A stretch of DNA of 56,940 nucleotides from an uncultured Prevotella sp. (lineage in GTDB: Bacteria > Bacteroidota > Bacteroidia > Bacteroidales > Bacteroidaceae), in the NCBI GenBank assembly GCA_900547005.1, contig URER01000012.1:1-56940 (forward strand), read 5' to 3'. The position numbers were made by a program, and so were the translations under genes. Below are positions 7,956 through 16,197 of the stretch, piece by piece. The stretch's first letter is position 1, and every line of letters begins with the position of its first letter. Below the pieces are notes generated by a model. It made no database searches and was not told the DNA's origin. It worked only from the letters and a program-made list of their open reading frames with translations.

Positions 7956-8864
7956 TTACTCATGTAATGCGTTGAAACCGAAATTCCGCATCACGGACGA
8001 CGAACTGAGCATACGGATAAACTCCCGTGCGGATGCCTTGATATAAGAGTTCTTGAGCACATGAATGCATCCCTCCATATCGTTGCCAGGCACATCAAGT
8101 GGAACGGCAACAAGTTCCCTTTGATCTATGACGGTGGATTCGGACAGGATGGTTACGTAGTTGCTCTCGCGGATGACCTTGAACAGCAGACTCACATTAT
8201 TCATCTCAATCTTTGCATCGAGACAATGGCGTGTGTTGGCGAGCATTTTCTCAAGTGCGTTGCGTGCCTGCAAGCCTTTGGTGGGCAGCGCCAGGTCGAA
8301 GCGGTCAATCTCGTCGAGCGTAACCAGCTTTTGCTTAGCAATGGGATGACGCTCATTAACGACAGCGGCCAGGCGATTGTTGAACAGCACATGACTATCA
8401 ATACGTTCGTTGCGGACAGACGGGCGGAATGCCAACACGAAGTCGAGCTCATGCCTCGTGAGCTTGTCCATCAGTTCCTCCATCGCCCCGTAGCACACGT
8501 TGAGCTTCACCTTAGGATATTTCTTCAGGAAATCCATCAGCGTTTCGGTGGCTATCATGCTGAAGGAGAACGTAACACCGATATTCAGTTCGCCCACAAG
8601 CATGGCTTTCAGCTCCTGTAGCCTCAGCACGCAGATGTTGGCGCTGTTCACCGTATCGTGCGCCAAAGGCAGCAGCGTGTGGCCCGCCTCGGTGAGTATC
8701 ACCTCATGGCTGTTACGCTGGAAAAGCTTTTGGCCGAGTTCCTTCTCCAACTGACTAATCTGTTGCGACAACGTGCTTTGCGTAATGAACAGTTTCTTAC
8801 TGGCCAAAGAAAAATTCAATGTCTCAGCCACTTTCAGGAAATACCTTAATTGTCTTAATTCCAT
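7956..8864 (-). CDS. LysR-family transcriptional regulator
   Basis: This 302-residue DNA-binding protein has a LysR winged-helix N-terminus (MELRQLRYFLKVAETLNFSL, then AASKKLFITQSTLSQQISQLEKELG, residues 1-62) and a periplasmic-binding-like effector domain starting near residue 90 (ELNIGVTFSFSMIATETLMDF). The gene is divergent from the ThrE-type exporter, and LysR proteins often control the divergent neighbour, so the exporter is the likely target. The effector is unknown. On the minus strand, TACATTTG (8885-8892) matches a -7 box. The spacer is 285 bp. Confidence 0.9.
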   Translation of the reverse strand: MELRQLRYFLKVAETLNFSLASKKLFITQSTLSQQISQLEKELGQKLFQRNSHEVILTEAGHTLLPLAHDTVNSANICVLRLQELKAMLVGELNIGVTFSFSMIATETLMDFLKKYPKVKLNVCYGAMEELMDKLTRHELDFVLAFRPSVRNERIDSHVLFNNRLAAVVNERHPIAKQKLVTLDEIDRFDLALPTKGLQARNALEKMLANTRHCLDAKIEMNNVSLLFKVIRESNYVTILSESTVIDQRELVAVPLDVPGNDMEGCIHVLKNSYIKASAREFIRMLSSSSVMRNFGFNALHE

Positions 8865-9149
8865 TTTATCGTCGTTTAACGATGCAAATGTACGACTTTT
8901 AGACTAATAAAATGTGCATCATTATGGCATAATCTCTATTTTGGCTATCGTTTTTACCAATAGCAGAACGTCGGAAGGCTATTCCGGCCCACAGAATATT
9001 TATATTTATAGGTAAATTTCGCGCCAAAGTCTTAAACGCCTTGACTGTAATCAAGCAACACCAGTTAGCAGCACCGAAAGCGGCGTTCGATAAAAAGAAT
9101 AACAACCATAAGTTTGTTCGATGAAAATAATCTACTTTTGCAACCGAAA

Positions 9150-10586
9150 ATGGATAATAGAACAATGGAACAGATTCACGAGAAGCATTGCCGTTACGGC
9201 GGCATCACAGCCACGCTGAACCACAAACTCGACCTGCTGCTGCGCACAGGCTGTCTGCTGACGGAAAGTGCCGCGGACACAAGCCGCATCATACGCACAA
9301 TGAAACGCACCGCAGCATACCTCGGCTTGCCCGAAGAGAACCTGCACGTGTATGTGAATTACAATATGCTGATGGTGAACCTCTCAGACGAGACGCACTC
9401 TTACACGAAATTCAAACGCTGCGAGCACCACGGCATCGACATGACTGCCATCTCGAAGATAAGCAATCTCTCGCTGTGCGCTATAAAGCAAGACTACCCG
9501 GTGGAGCGATACGAGGAGGAACTGGAGCGCATTGGCAAGGCCAAACGCAACTACACCCCGTGGCAGGTGGCTGTCGGAGGAGGCTTTGCCTGTGGCGGCT
9601 TCTGCATACAGTTCGGCTGCGACTGGCCGGCATTCCTTTACGCTTCCATCGCCGCCATACTCGGTTTCCGCCTCCGGTTGTTTCTCAACTCGAAAGGCAG
9701 CAACCCGTACTTCAACATCGGACTGGCCGCATTCGTCTCTACACTGATAGCCTGGCTCTTCGGTCTGCTGTCCGAGACCAGCGGCATAGCATCTGCCATG
9801 CCTTCGTTCATGGTGTCCGACACACCGTGGCATCCGCTCATGGCCTGCGCACTGTTTATCGTTCCGGGTGTTCCGCTGATAAATTTTGTGAACGATATGC
9901 TTTCCGGTTATGTTCAGGTGGGCATCACCCGCGCCGTCAACACTCTGCTGGCGGTACTCGCCATGGCCTTCGGCATTGCCTTCGCCATAGAGGTTTGCGG
10001 CATCGACAATTTCGTGCGCGACCTCTCGATGACGCCGCATCACAACTACATAGAGTATTCCATCGCCGCGGCAGTGTCGGCAATGGGATTCTCAATGATA
10101 TTCAACATTCCGAAACGGCTGCTTTGGGTAGTGGCGACAGGCGGAATAATAGCCGTCTGCACGCGCAATTTCGTCAGTCTCGGAGCAAGCAGCGGCAACA
10201 TAGGACTCGACTGGGGGGCGACCATCGGCTCGCTGGCCGGCTCCGTTCTGATAAGTATCATCGCCACGCGCGCCATGCACCGGCTACACACTCCGCACCA
10301 TTGCATCTCCATTCCGAGCGTTATCCCGATGATTCCCGGTGTGCTGATGTATCGCGCCCTGTTCTCGTTCATAGATATGCACGGTGTCGTAGGCGAGGTG
10401 ACGGTTGGTATGAACAACGCCATCCGTGCGTCGCTCATCATCCTGTGCATCTCCATCGGCGTGGCCATTCCGAACATCTTCTTCCGCCGTATGAACTTCC
10501 CTAAAAAAGAGCGCCAGTTCCTTGATATGCTCATTGAGCGCAGGAAGAAGCACGGTTTGTTTGTCGACTTGAACAATGTTGGATAA
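9150..10586 (+). CDS. Threonine/serine exporter (ThrE) family protein
   Basis: This inner-membrane protein resembles ThrE exporters, which move threonine and serine out of the cell. The N-terminal part (to about residue 130) is soluble, with the segment LLLRTGCLLTESAADTSRIIRTM. About ten hydrophobic helices follow in two blocks, so both ThrE halves (PF06738-like and PF12821-like) are fused in one chain. I use the ATG at 9150 rather than the TTG at 9114 because TACTTTTG at 9133-9140, a -7 box, lies within the longer version; the ATG at 9165 is also possible. Length is 478 residues. A LysR gene faces it, probably its regulator. Confidence 0.8.
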   Translation: MDNRTMEQIHEKHCRYGGITATLNHKLDLLLRTGCLLTESAADTSRIIRTMKRTAAYLGLPEENLHVYVNYNMLMVNLSDETHSYTKFKRCEHHGIDMTAISKISNLSLCAIKQDYPVERYEEELERIGKAKRNYTPWQVAVGGGFACGGFCIQFGCDWPAFLYASIAAILGFRLRLFLNSKGSNPYFNIGLAAFVSTLIAWLFGLLSETSGIASAMPSFMVSDTPWHPLMACALFIVPGVPLINFVNDMLSGYVQVGITRAVNTLLAVLAMAFGIAFAIEVCGIDNFVRDLSMTPHHNYIEYSIAAAVSAMGFSMIFNIPKRLLWVVATGGIIAVCTRNFVSLGASSGNIGLDWGATIGSLAGSVLISIIATRAMHRLHTPHHCISIPSVIPMIPGVLMYRALFSFIDMHGVVGEVTVGMNNAIRASLIILCISIGVAIPNIFFRRMNFPKKERQFLDMLIERRKKHGLFVDLNNVG

Positions 10587-10626
10587 TCAATTCATAATAT
10601 ATTAAATAATTTGTCGTAACATAAAG

Positions 10627-10663
10627 CGCCCGCATGGCAGTATGCGAATATAGTCTGCGGGCG
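10627..10663 (+). terminator. Weak hairpin after the ThrE-type exporter
   Basis: The 8-bp arms CGCCCGCA and TGCGGGCG flank a 21-nt loop, 40 nt past the stop. No T-run follows, so this could be a transcript end or only an RNA-stabilising hairpin. Confidence 0.4.
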
Positions 10664-10878
10664 TTACGACTATGAAATCAATCCCTATCCGAATCATGAA
10701 AAATCTTTATAAATATCCCTTGAAAAATCGATGTTTTTTCTTTCAAGCTCTCTCTTGCTCTCAAAAACGCAAAAATACGGCGTTTTAGTCAGTTTTAACC
10801 TAAAACCTTGACAACCAGAGAGTTATGCCATTTCAACCCCAAAACAGGCGTTTTAGAAGGCGTTTTTAGCCTCGTTAA

Positions 10879-10993
10879 ATTGCAACGGAGCCACTTTTGC
10901 ATTGCAACGGAGCCACTTTTGGCCTTCAACGGAGGCTCCGTTGCACTCCAAAACGGCCTAAAACGGACTCTAAAAGTGGCACTTTTGAAAGCT
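10879..10993. repeat. CAACGGAGCCACTTTTG tandem and inverted repeats
   Basis: Two tandem 22-bp units containing TTGCAACGGAGCCACTTTTG (10879-10900 and 10901-10922) are followed by the palindrome CAACGGAGGCTCCGTTG (10927-10943) and by AAAAGTGGCACTTTTG, the inverse of the unit end. The unit halves can thus pair with downstream sequence. Echoes (AACGGAGGCCGTTTTAGAA, AACGGAGCC) continue to about 11170. No gene is visible in 10587-11371; the 65- and 67-residue frames here arise from the repeat. Confidence 0.75.
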
Positions 10994-11371
10994 AACAAAC
11001 GTTAAATCGGCTAAAAACGGAAATTTCCCGTGTTTTTTCAGACATCAAATTTCGACGAAAAACGCTTCCGATTTTTTCCAACGGAGGCCGTTTTAGAATT
11101 TTGAGTTACGAATTTTGAGTTTTGAGTTGGGATTTTTAAGGTCGAAAAACAGCCGAAAATGAGTAACGGAGCCTATATTTAACGTTCGTTAGTACGAGAG
11201 AATCGATTTTTGATTGTAAAGATTTTTAACTTAAACCTTTACAAAACAGTAGGCTTTCATAGTCTGATTTCCTTCTATAAAGAAGAGCATTTTGGGGCTG
11301 TCCCCTCTCATTTTTTACTGCATCGGACAAAATAAAATCACGAGAACAGTCCTTAGTTGATAAAAAACGAG

Positions 11372-11379
11372 TAATTTTG
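11372..11379 (+). promoter_or_regulatory. Candidate -7 box for the helicase gene
   Basis: TAATTTTG fits the Bacteroidetes -7 consensus TAnnTTTG. No TTG is found at the expected 19-21 nt upstream, so support is partial. If used, transcription would begin near 11386, excluding the TTG at 11377 as start codon. Confidence 0.4.
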
Positions 11380-11451
11380 CATAAAAAGAATATTATATGC
11401 TTTTCGAAAATACAAAATAGAATATCGGATAGCAAGAAAAGGAATAAGAAA

Positions 11452-13482
11452 TTGGCTGAAACCACATCCATACAGGCTCTGAAGCAACAGAAACTGCTGC
11501 TGCAAATGGAATACTACTCCGAAAAGGAGGAGTTCCGCCGCCAGACCGAAACAATAGGAATGCAGCGAAAGGTGAAACGCGGCGACGCATGGCTTCCGCT
11601 GCGCATAGGCAAGAGCGCGTATAACTCGCTGAACCAACTGACACTTGAGGTGTTCCGCACGCAAGACGGCGACATAGAACATAATTTCGAGTTCGGACGA
11701 CCCGTGGTGTTCTTCAAGACTGCTTCCACCGGGGGGAAGGGGGGCTTGCGCTATTTTAACTTCACCGCGACCGTGAGCTACGTGGACGGCGACCGCATGG
11801 TGGTGACGGTGCCCGACAACGCTCCGATATTGGAACTGCAATCTTCCACGGAGAGCATCGGCTGCCAACTCTATTTCGACGAAACTTCATACCGCACGAT
11901 GTTCGACGCGCTCGACCGTGCCATCAACGCAAAGCACGGACGGCTGGCTTACCTGCGCGAGCTGTTCTACTCTAAGCAGAAAGCCGAGACGTTCTCTTTC
12001 GCCCCGATGCGTTTCCCGTGGCTCAATCCGACGCAGGAAAAGGCAGTGAACGAGGTGCTGAGGGCAAAGGATGTGATGGTGGTACACGGTCCGCCGGGAA
12101 CGGGAAAGACCACCACATTAGTCGAGGCGATAAACGAAACGCTGATGCGCGAGAGCCAAGTGATGGTGTGCGCGCAGAGCAATATGGCAGTAGACTGGAT
12201 TTCGGAGAAGCTCGTCGACCGCGGCATCAACGTGCTGCGCATAGGCAATCCGACGCGGGTGAACGACAAAATGCTGTCGTTCACATACGAACGGCGGTTC
12301 GAGGCGCATCCCGACTATCCGCAACTGTGGAGCATACGCAAGGCGATACGCGAGTTGCGCAGCCAGCGCAAGCGCGGCTCGGAGAGCTATCATCAGAAGA
12401 TGGACCGTCTGAAGAGCCGTGCCACGGAACTGGAGATTCGCATCAGACAGGAGCTGTTCGGCGAGGCGCGCGTCATAGCCTGCACGCTTGTAGGCTCGGC
12501 AAGCCACGTACTGGACGGAATGAAGTTCGGCACGCTGTTCATCGACGAGGCTGCCCAGGCATTGGAGGCAGCCTGCTGGATACCCATCAGGCGTGTGTCG
12601 CGTGTCGTTTTTGCCGGCGACCACTGTCAGTTACCGCCTACGGTGAAGTGCATCGCTGCGCTGCGGGCCGGTCTCGGCAAGACTCTCATGGAGCGAATAG
12701 TGGAGAACAAGCCCGAGGTAGTGAGTCTGTTGAAGGTGCAATACCGCATGAACGAACAGATAATGCGCTTCTCAAGCGACTGGTTTTATGGCGGAATGGT
12801 GGAGAGTGCGCCGCAAATCAAGTTCCGCGGGATACTCGATTACGACACTCCCATCACGTGGATAGATACGAGTGGGGCGATAAAGGGGTTAGAGGTAAGA
12901 GGTGAGAGGTTAGAGAATACCGACATAAAGGATGCGGATAAAGGCATATCTCTTACCTCTCACCCCTTACCTTTTACCTCTCCCCCATCACCCCTACCCT
13001 CTAATCCCTTCCGCGAATCCTTCGTAGGCGAGAGTTTCGGCCGCATAAACAAGGACGAGGCAGAACTGACACTGACAACATTGGAGCGGTATTTCACGAA
13101 GATTGGCAAGCAACGCACATTGGAAGAGCGGATAGACGTGGGCGTAATCTCCCCCTACCGCGCACAGGTGCAGTATCTGCGCCGACTGATAAAGAAGCGC
13201 GAGTTCTTCAAGCCATACCGTCATCTGATAACGGTAAACACCGTTGACGGCTTTCAGGGACAGGAACGCGACGTGATACTCATATCCCTCGTGCGCGCCA
13301 ACGATGACGGACAGATTGGTTTCCTGAAGGACCTCCGCCGCATGAACGTGGCCATAACACGGGCGCGGATGAAACTCATCATCCTCGGCGACGTGCCAAC
13401 CATGACCCGTCACCCATTCTACAAGAAGCTATGGGAGTATGTCTGCGCCGTGGACAACGAAGACAACAAGGAGAAAAACTAA
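11452..13482 (+). CDS. UPF1-like superfamily 1 helicase
   Basis: This is an AAA/SF1B helicase of the UPF1/Dna2 type, which unwinds nucleic acid using ATP; the substrate is unknown. Motifs in order: GPPGTGKTTTL (Walker A), FIDEAAQALE (Walker B), FAGDHCQLPPTVK, VQYRMNEQI, ISPYRAQV, VNTVDGFQGQERDVI and RMNVAITRARMKLIILGD. The motif set is complete. Between motifs IV and V a low-complexity stretch (about residues 478-518) is encoded by an in-frame DNA repeat at 12886-13007. The start is unsure: TTG at 11452 (LAETTSIQALKQQ) keeps the N-terminal coiled segment, and ATG at 11506 would drop 18 residues. An open frame reaches back to 11377. The 128-residue gene follows 15 nt later. Confidence 0.9.
   Translation: MAETTSIQALKQQKLLLQMEYYSEKEEFRRQTETIGMQRKVKRGDAWLPLRIGKSAYNSLNQLTLEVFRTQDGDIEHNFEFGRPVVFFKTASTGGKGGLRYFNFTATVSYVDGDRMVVTVPDNAPILELQSSTESIGCQLYFDETSYRTMFDALDRAINAKHGRLAYLRELFYSKQKAETFSFAPMRFPWLNPTQEKAVNEVLRAKDVMVVHGPPGTGKTTTLVEAINETLMRESQVMVCAQSNMAVDWISEKLVDRGINVLRIGNPTRVNDKMLSFTYERRFEAHPDYPQLWSIRKAIRELRSQRKRGSESYHQKMDRLKSRATELEIRIRQELFGEARVIACTLVGSASHVLDGMKFGTLFIDEAAQALEAACWIPIRRVSRVVFAGDHCQLPPTVKCIAALRAGLGKTLMERIVENKPEVVSLLKVQYRMNEQIMRFSSDWFYGGMVESAPQIKFRGILDYDTPITWIDTSGAIKGLEVRGERLENTDIKDADKGISLTSHPLPFTSPPSPLPSNPFRESFVGESFGRINKDEAELTLTTLERYFTKIGKQRTLEERIDVGVISPYRAQVQYLRRLIKKREFFKPYRHLITVNTVDGFQGQERDVILISLVRANDDGQIGFLKDLRRMNVAITRARMKLIILGDVPTMTRHPFYKKLWEYVCAVDNEDNKEKN
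12886..13007. repeat. GAGGTAAGAGGTGAGAGG repeat inside the helicase gene
   Basis: The left arm GGTTAGAGGTAAGAGGTGAG faces right-hand sequence TCTCTTACCTCTCACCCCTT and further CCTTTTACCTCTCCCCC and CCCTACCCTCTAATCCC copies, an imperfect inverted repeat with a 29-nt centre. It translates without a stop as a Ser/Pro/Leu/Thr-rich stretch unlike the rest of the protein. Related stretches lie in spacers at about 42228-42265 and 48775-48800. Confidence 0.7.
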
Positions 13483-13497
13483 GGAAAAAGTATATCT

Positions 13498-13884
13498 ATG
13501 TTACAACAAGACTACATCATGCGACTGATACAGGAGTTCGCTGCCGCACTGCGCAAGTTCCTTCAGAAGCCCGAGGGCGAAGACAAGGACGCCATGCTGC
13601 GCGACCTATACCGCCAATACGTGGGCGATTACGAGTTCTATCACACCGCCGCCACCGAGGACGCGCTCGCATCGATGGAGCAATACGATGAAGGCGAGCG
13701 CACCCACCGCATCGAGATGCTTGCCGAACTATACTATGCCGAAGGCTCCCTGCGTCTCGGCGCCGACCGCCTCATGCTTTGGGACAAGGCCTTCCGATTG
13801 TTCGACTACGTGAACCGGCACGGCAAAACCTTCTCCTTCGAGCGCATGGCGAAGATGGAGGAAATAACGAAAGCATTAAAATAA
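13498..13884 (+). CDS. Small conserved-looking helical protein
   Basis: This 128-residue acidic, helical protein begins MLQQDYIMRLIQEFAAALRKFL and ends EEITKALK. The N-terminal segment, D-Y-I-M-R-L-I followed by a basic helix, recalls the DUF6483-type proteins, but this is a memory-based resemblance only. There are no signal peptide, membrane segments or catalytic motifs. It lies 15 nt after the helicase gene and is probably co-transcribed with it; metG follows with its own candidate -7 box TACTTTTG at 13918-13925. Confidence 0.65.
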   Translation: MLQQDYIMRLIQEFAAALRKFLQKPEGEDKDAMLRDLYRQYVGDYEFYHTAATEDALASMEQYDEGERTHRIEMLAELYYAEGSLRLGADRLMLWDKAFRLFDYVNRHGKTFSFERMAKMEEITKALK

Positions 13885-13956
13885 AAAGATAATGACACCA
13901 TTATCAATAATTATTTGTACTTTTGCACATAAATAACAAAACAGCAGAAGATTACG

Positions 13957-16056
13957 ATGGAACAGAAGAATTATAAGCGCACGACCGTGACGGCGGCTCT
14001 GCCGTATGCCAACGGAGGCGTGCATATAGGACATCTCGCCGGAGTTTACGTTCCGGCCGACATCTACGTGCGGTATCTGAGACTGAAAAACAAGGATGTG
14101 GTGTTTATCGGCGGGTCCGACGAACACGGTGTCCCGGTGACCATCCGTGCCAAGAAAGAAGGCATAACCGTGCAGGAAGTGGTTGACAGATACCACGAAA
14201 TGATTAAGAAATCGTTTGAGGAGTTCGGCATTTCGTTCGACATTTACAGCAGAACAACGTCCGACATACACCATAAGTTCGCATCGGATTTCTTCAGGAA
14301 ACTGTACGACAAGGGCGAACTGGACGAGATAACGGAAGAGCAATACTGCGATGAGGTTACGGGAGAGTTCCTCACCGACCGCAACATCGTGGGCACTTGT
14401 CCGCGCTGCGGGGCCGAGGGCGCATACGGAGACCAATGCGAGAAGTGCGGCGCGACACTGTCGCCGGACGAGCTTATCAATCCGACAAACAAGAACAATC
14501 CCGGCCACGGGCTCGTGAAGAAGCCTACAAAGAACTGGTATCTGCCCTTAGGCAAGTATCAGGAGTGGCTGAAGCAATGGATACTGGAAGATCACAAGGA
14601 GTGGCGTACCAACGTTTACGGACAGTGCAAGAGCTGGCTCGACATGGATTTACAACCCCGCGCGATGACCCGCGACCTCGATTGGGGAATCCCCGTGCCT
14701 GTAGAGGGAGCCGACGGAAAGGTGCTTTACGTGTGGTTCGATGCGCCGATAGGATACATTTCCAACACTAAGGAACTCTGTGATAAGAGCCCTGAAAAGT
14801 GGGGAACATGGCAGCAGTGGTGGCAGGACAAGGAAACGCGCCTCGTACACTTCATCGGCAAGGACAACATCGTGTTCCACTGCATCATCTTCCCCGTGAT
14901 GATGAAGGCGCATGGAGACTATATCATGCCCGACAACGTACCTGCAAACGAGTTCCTGAACCTTGAGAACGACAAGATTTCGACATCGCGCAACTGGGCC
15001 GTTTGGCTGCACGAGTATCTCGTGGATATGCCGGGCAAGCAGGATGTGCTGCGCTATGTGCTCACGGCGAACGCTCCGGAGACGAAAGACAACAACTTCA
15101 CGTGGAAGGATTTTCAGGAGCGCAACAACAACGAACTGGTGGCTGTGTACGGCAACTTCGTAAACCGCGCGCTGCAACTGACTAAGAAATACTGGAACGG
15201 AGTGGTGCCGGAATGTGGCGAACTGCTCGATGTTGACAAGCAGGCTCTCGAGGAATTCAAAGATGTAAAGGCTAAGGTGGAGGAACTTCTTGATATGTTC
15301 AAGTTCCGCGACGCTCAGAAAGAGGCTATGAATCTCGCACGCATCGGCAACCGTTACATCACCGAGTGTGAGCCGTGGAAGGTTTGGAAGACCGACCCGA
15401 AACGTGTCGAGACAATACTTTATATCTCGTTGCAACTCGTTGCCAACCTTGCCATAGCCTTTGAGCCGTTCCTTCCGTTCTCAAGCAAGAAGCTCCGCGG
15501 TATGCTCAACGTAACAATGGCGGGCGAAGAAGGCACGTCTGACCTCGCGCCGTTATCATGGGAGCGTCTCGGACAGACCGATCTGATTGCTCCCGGCCAT
15601 CAGTTGGCAGAGCCGGAACTGCTGTTTGAGAAAATCGACGACGAGACTATTCAGCAGCAACTCGACAAGCTCGAAGCAACAAAGAAGGCCAACGAGGATG
15701 CAGCATACAAGGCTGCGCCCATAAAAGACACGGTTTCGTTTGAGGATTTCGAGAAGTTGGACATTCGCGTAGGCCACATCAAGCACTGCGAAAAGGTGAA
15801 GAAGTCGAAGAAACTCCTCAAATTCACTATCGATGACGGCTCGGGTATCGACCGCACCATCCTCAGCGGCATCGCTGCCTATTACGAGCCGGAGCAGCTT
15901 ATCGGCAAGGATGTACTCTTTGTTGCGAACTTTGCTCCTCGCAAGATGATGGGCATCGAAAGTCAGGGCATGATACTATCCGCAGTGAACGCAGACGACA
16001 GCCTGCACGTTACGACCACGCTCGACGGAGTGAAGCCCGGTTCACAAGTGGGATAA
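13957..16056 (+). CDS. metG: Methionyl-tRNA synthetase
   Basis: This enzyme charges tRNA-Met with methionine in the cytoplasm. The 699-residue protein has the HIGH motif (YANGGVHIGHL, 17-27), a zinc knuckle with four cysteines (Cys148, 151, 161 and 164) and the KMSKS equivalent KISTS (340-344). The anticodon-binding helical domain follows, and from about residue 590 a C-terminal OB-fold tRNA-binding domain (DIRVGHIKHCEKVKKSKKLL ... ILSGIA, PRKMMGIESQGMIL). The C-terminal domain is the kind that supports dimers in bacterial MetRS. The ATG at 13957 gives MEQKNYKRTTVTAALPYANG. A strong terminator follows. Confidence 0.97.
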   Translation: MEQKNYKRTTVTAALPYANGGVHIGHLAGVYVPADIYVRYLRLKNKDVVFIGGSDEHGVPVTIRAKKEGITVQEVVDRYHEMIKKSFEEFGISFDIYSRTTSDIHHKFASDFFRKLYDKGELDEITEEQYCDEVTGEFLTDRNIVGTCPRCGAEGAYGDQCEKCGATLSPDELINPTNKNNPGHGLVKKPTKNWYLPLGKYQEWLKQWILEDHKEWRTNVYGQCKSWLDMDLQPRAMTRDLDWGIPVPVEGADGKVLYVWFDAPIGYISNTKELCDKSPEKWGTWQQWWQDKETRLVHFIGKDNIVFHCIIFPVMMKAHGDYIMPDNVPANEFLNLENDKISTSRNWAVWLHEYLVDMPGKQDVLRYVLTANAPETKDNNFTWKDFQERNNNELVAVYGNFVNRALQLTKKYWNGVVPECGELLDVDKQALEEFKDVKAKVEELLDMFKFRDAQKEAMNLARIGNRYITECEPWKVWKTDPKRVETILYISLQLVANLAIAFEPFLPFSSKKLRGMLNVTMAGEEGTSDLAPLSWERLGQTDLIAPGHQLAEPELLFEKIDDETIQQQLDKLEATKKANEDAAYKAAPIKDTVSFEDFEKLDIRVGHIKHCEKVKKSKKLLKFTIDDGSGIDRTILSGIAAYYEPEQLIGKDVLFVANFAPRKMMGIESQGMILSAVNADDSLHVTTTLDGVKPGSQVG

Positions 16057-16117
16057 ACCAACATGAAGGACAAAAACAGATAAGAAAAAACAACCCGAAC
16101 GGGACATATATTATAAT

Positions 16118-16169
16118 AAAAACGAGAGACGCATCTGTCATTATTGCGACAGACACGTCTCTCGTTTTT
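16118..16169. terminator. Bidirectional terminator between metG and the receptor gene
   Basis: The outer arms AAAAACGAGAGACG and CGTCTCTCGTTTTT pair perfectly, and an inner stem TCTGTC/GACAGA extends the hairpin. A- and T-runs at both ends serve the convergent genes on either side. Confidence 0.9.
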
Positions 16170-16197
16170 GTATCTAACCAATCCTTAATCAGTTTTT

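Noticed and set aside
9188..10504. 438-codon second frame within the ThrE-type gene
   Set aside because: Arg/His-rich, no domain; the ThrE frame has the expected membrane helices and promoter.
10795..11005. 65- and 67-codon frames on both strands
   Set aside because: Both are translations of the CAACGGAGCC repeats.
14650..15435. 261-codon frame opposite metG
   Set aside because: Lies fully in metG on the other strand; no recognisable features.
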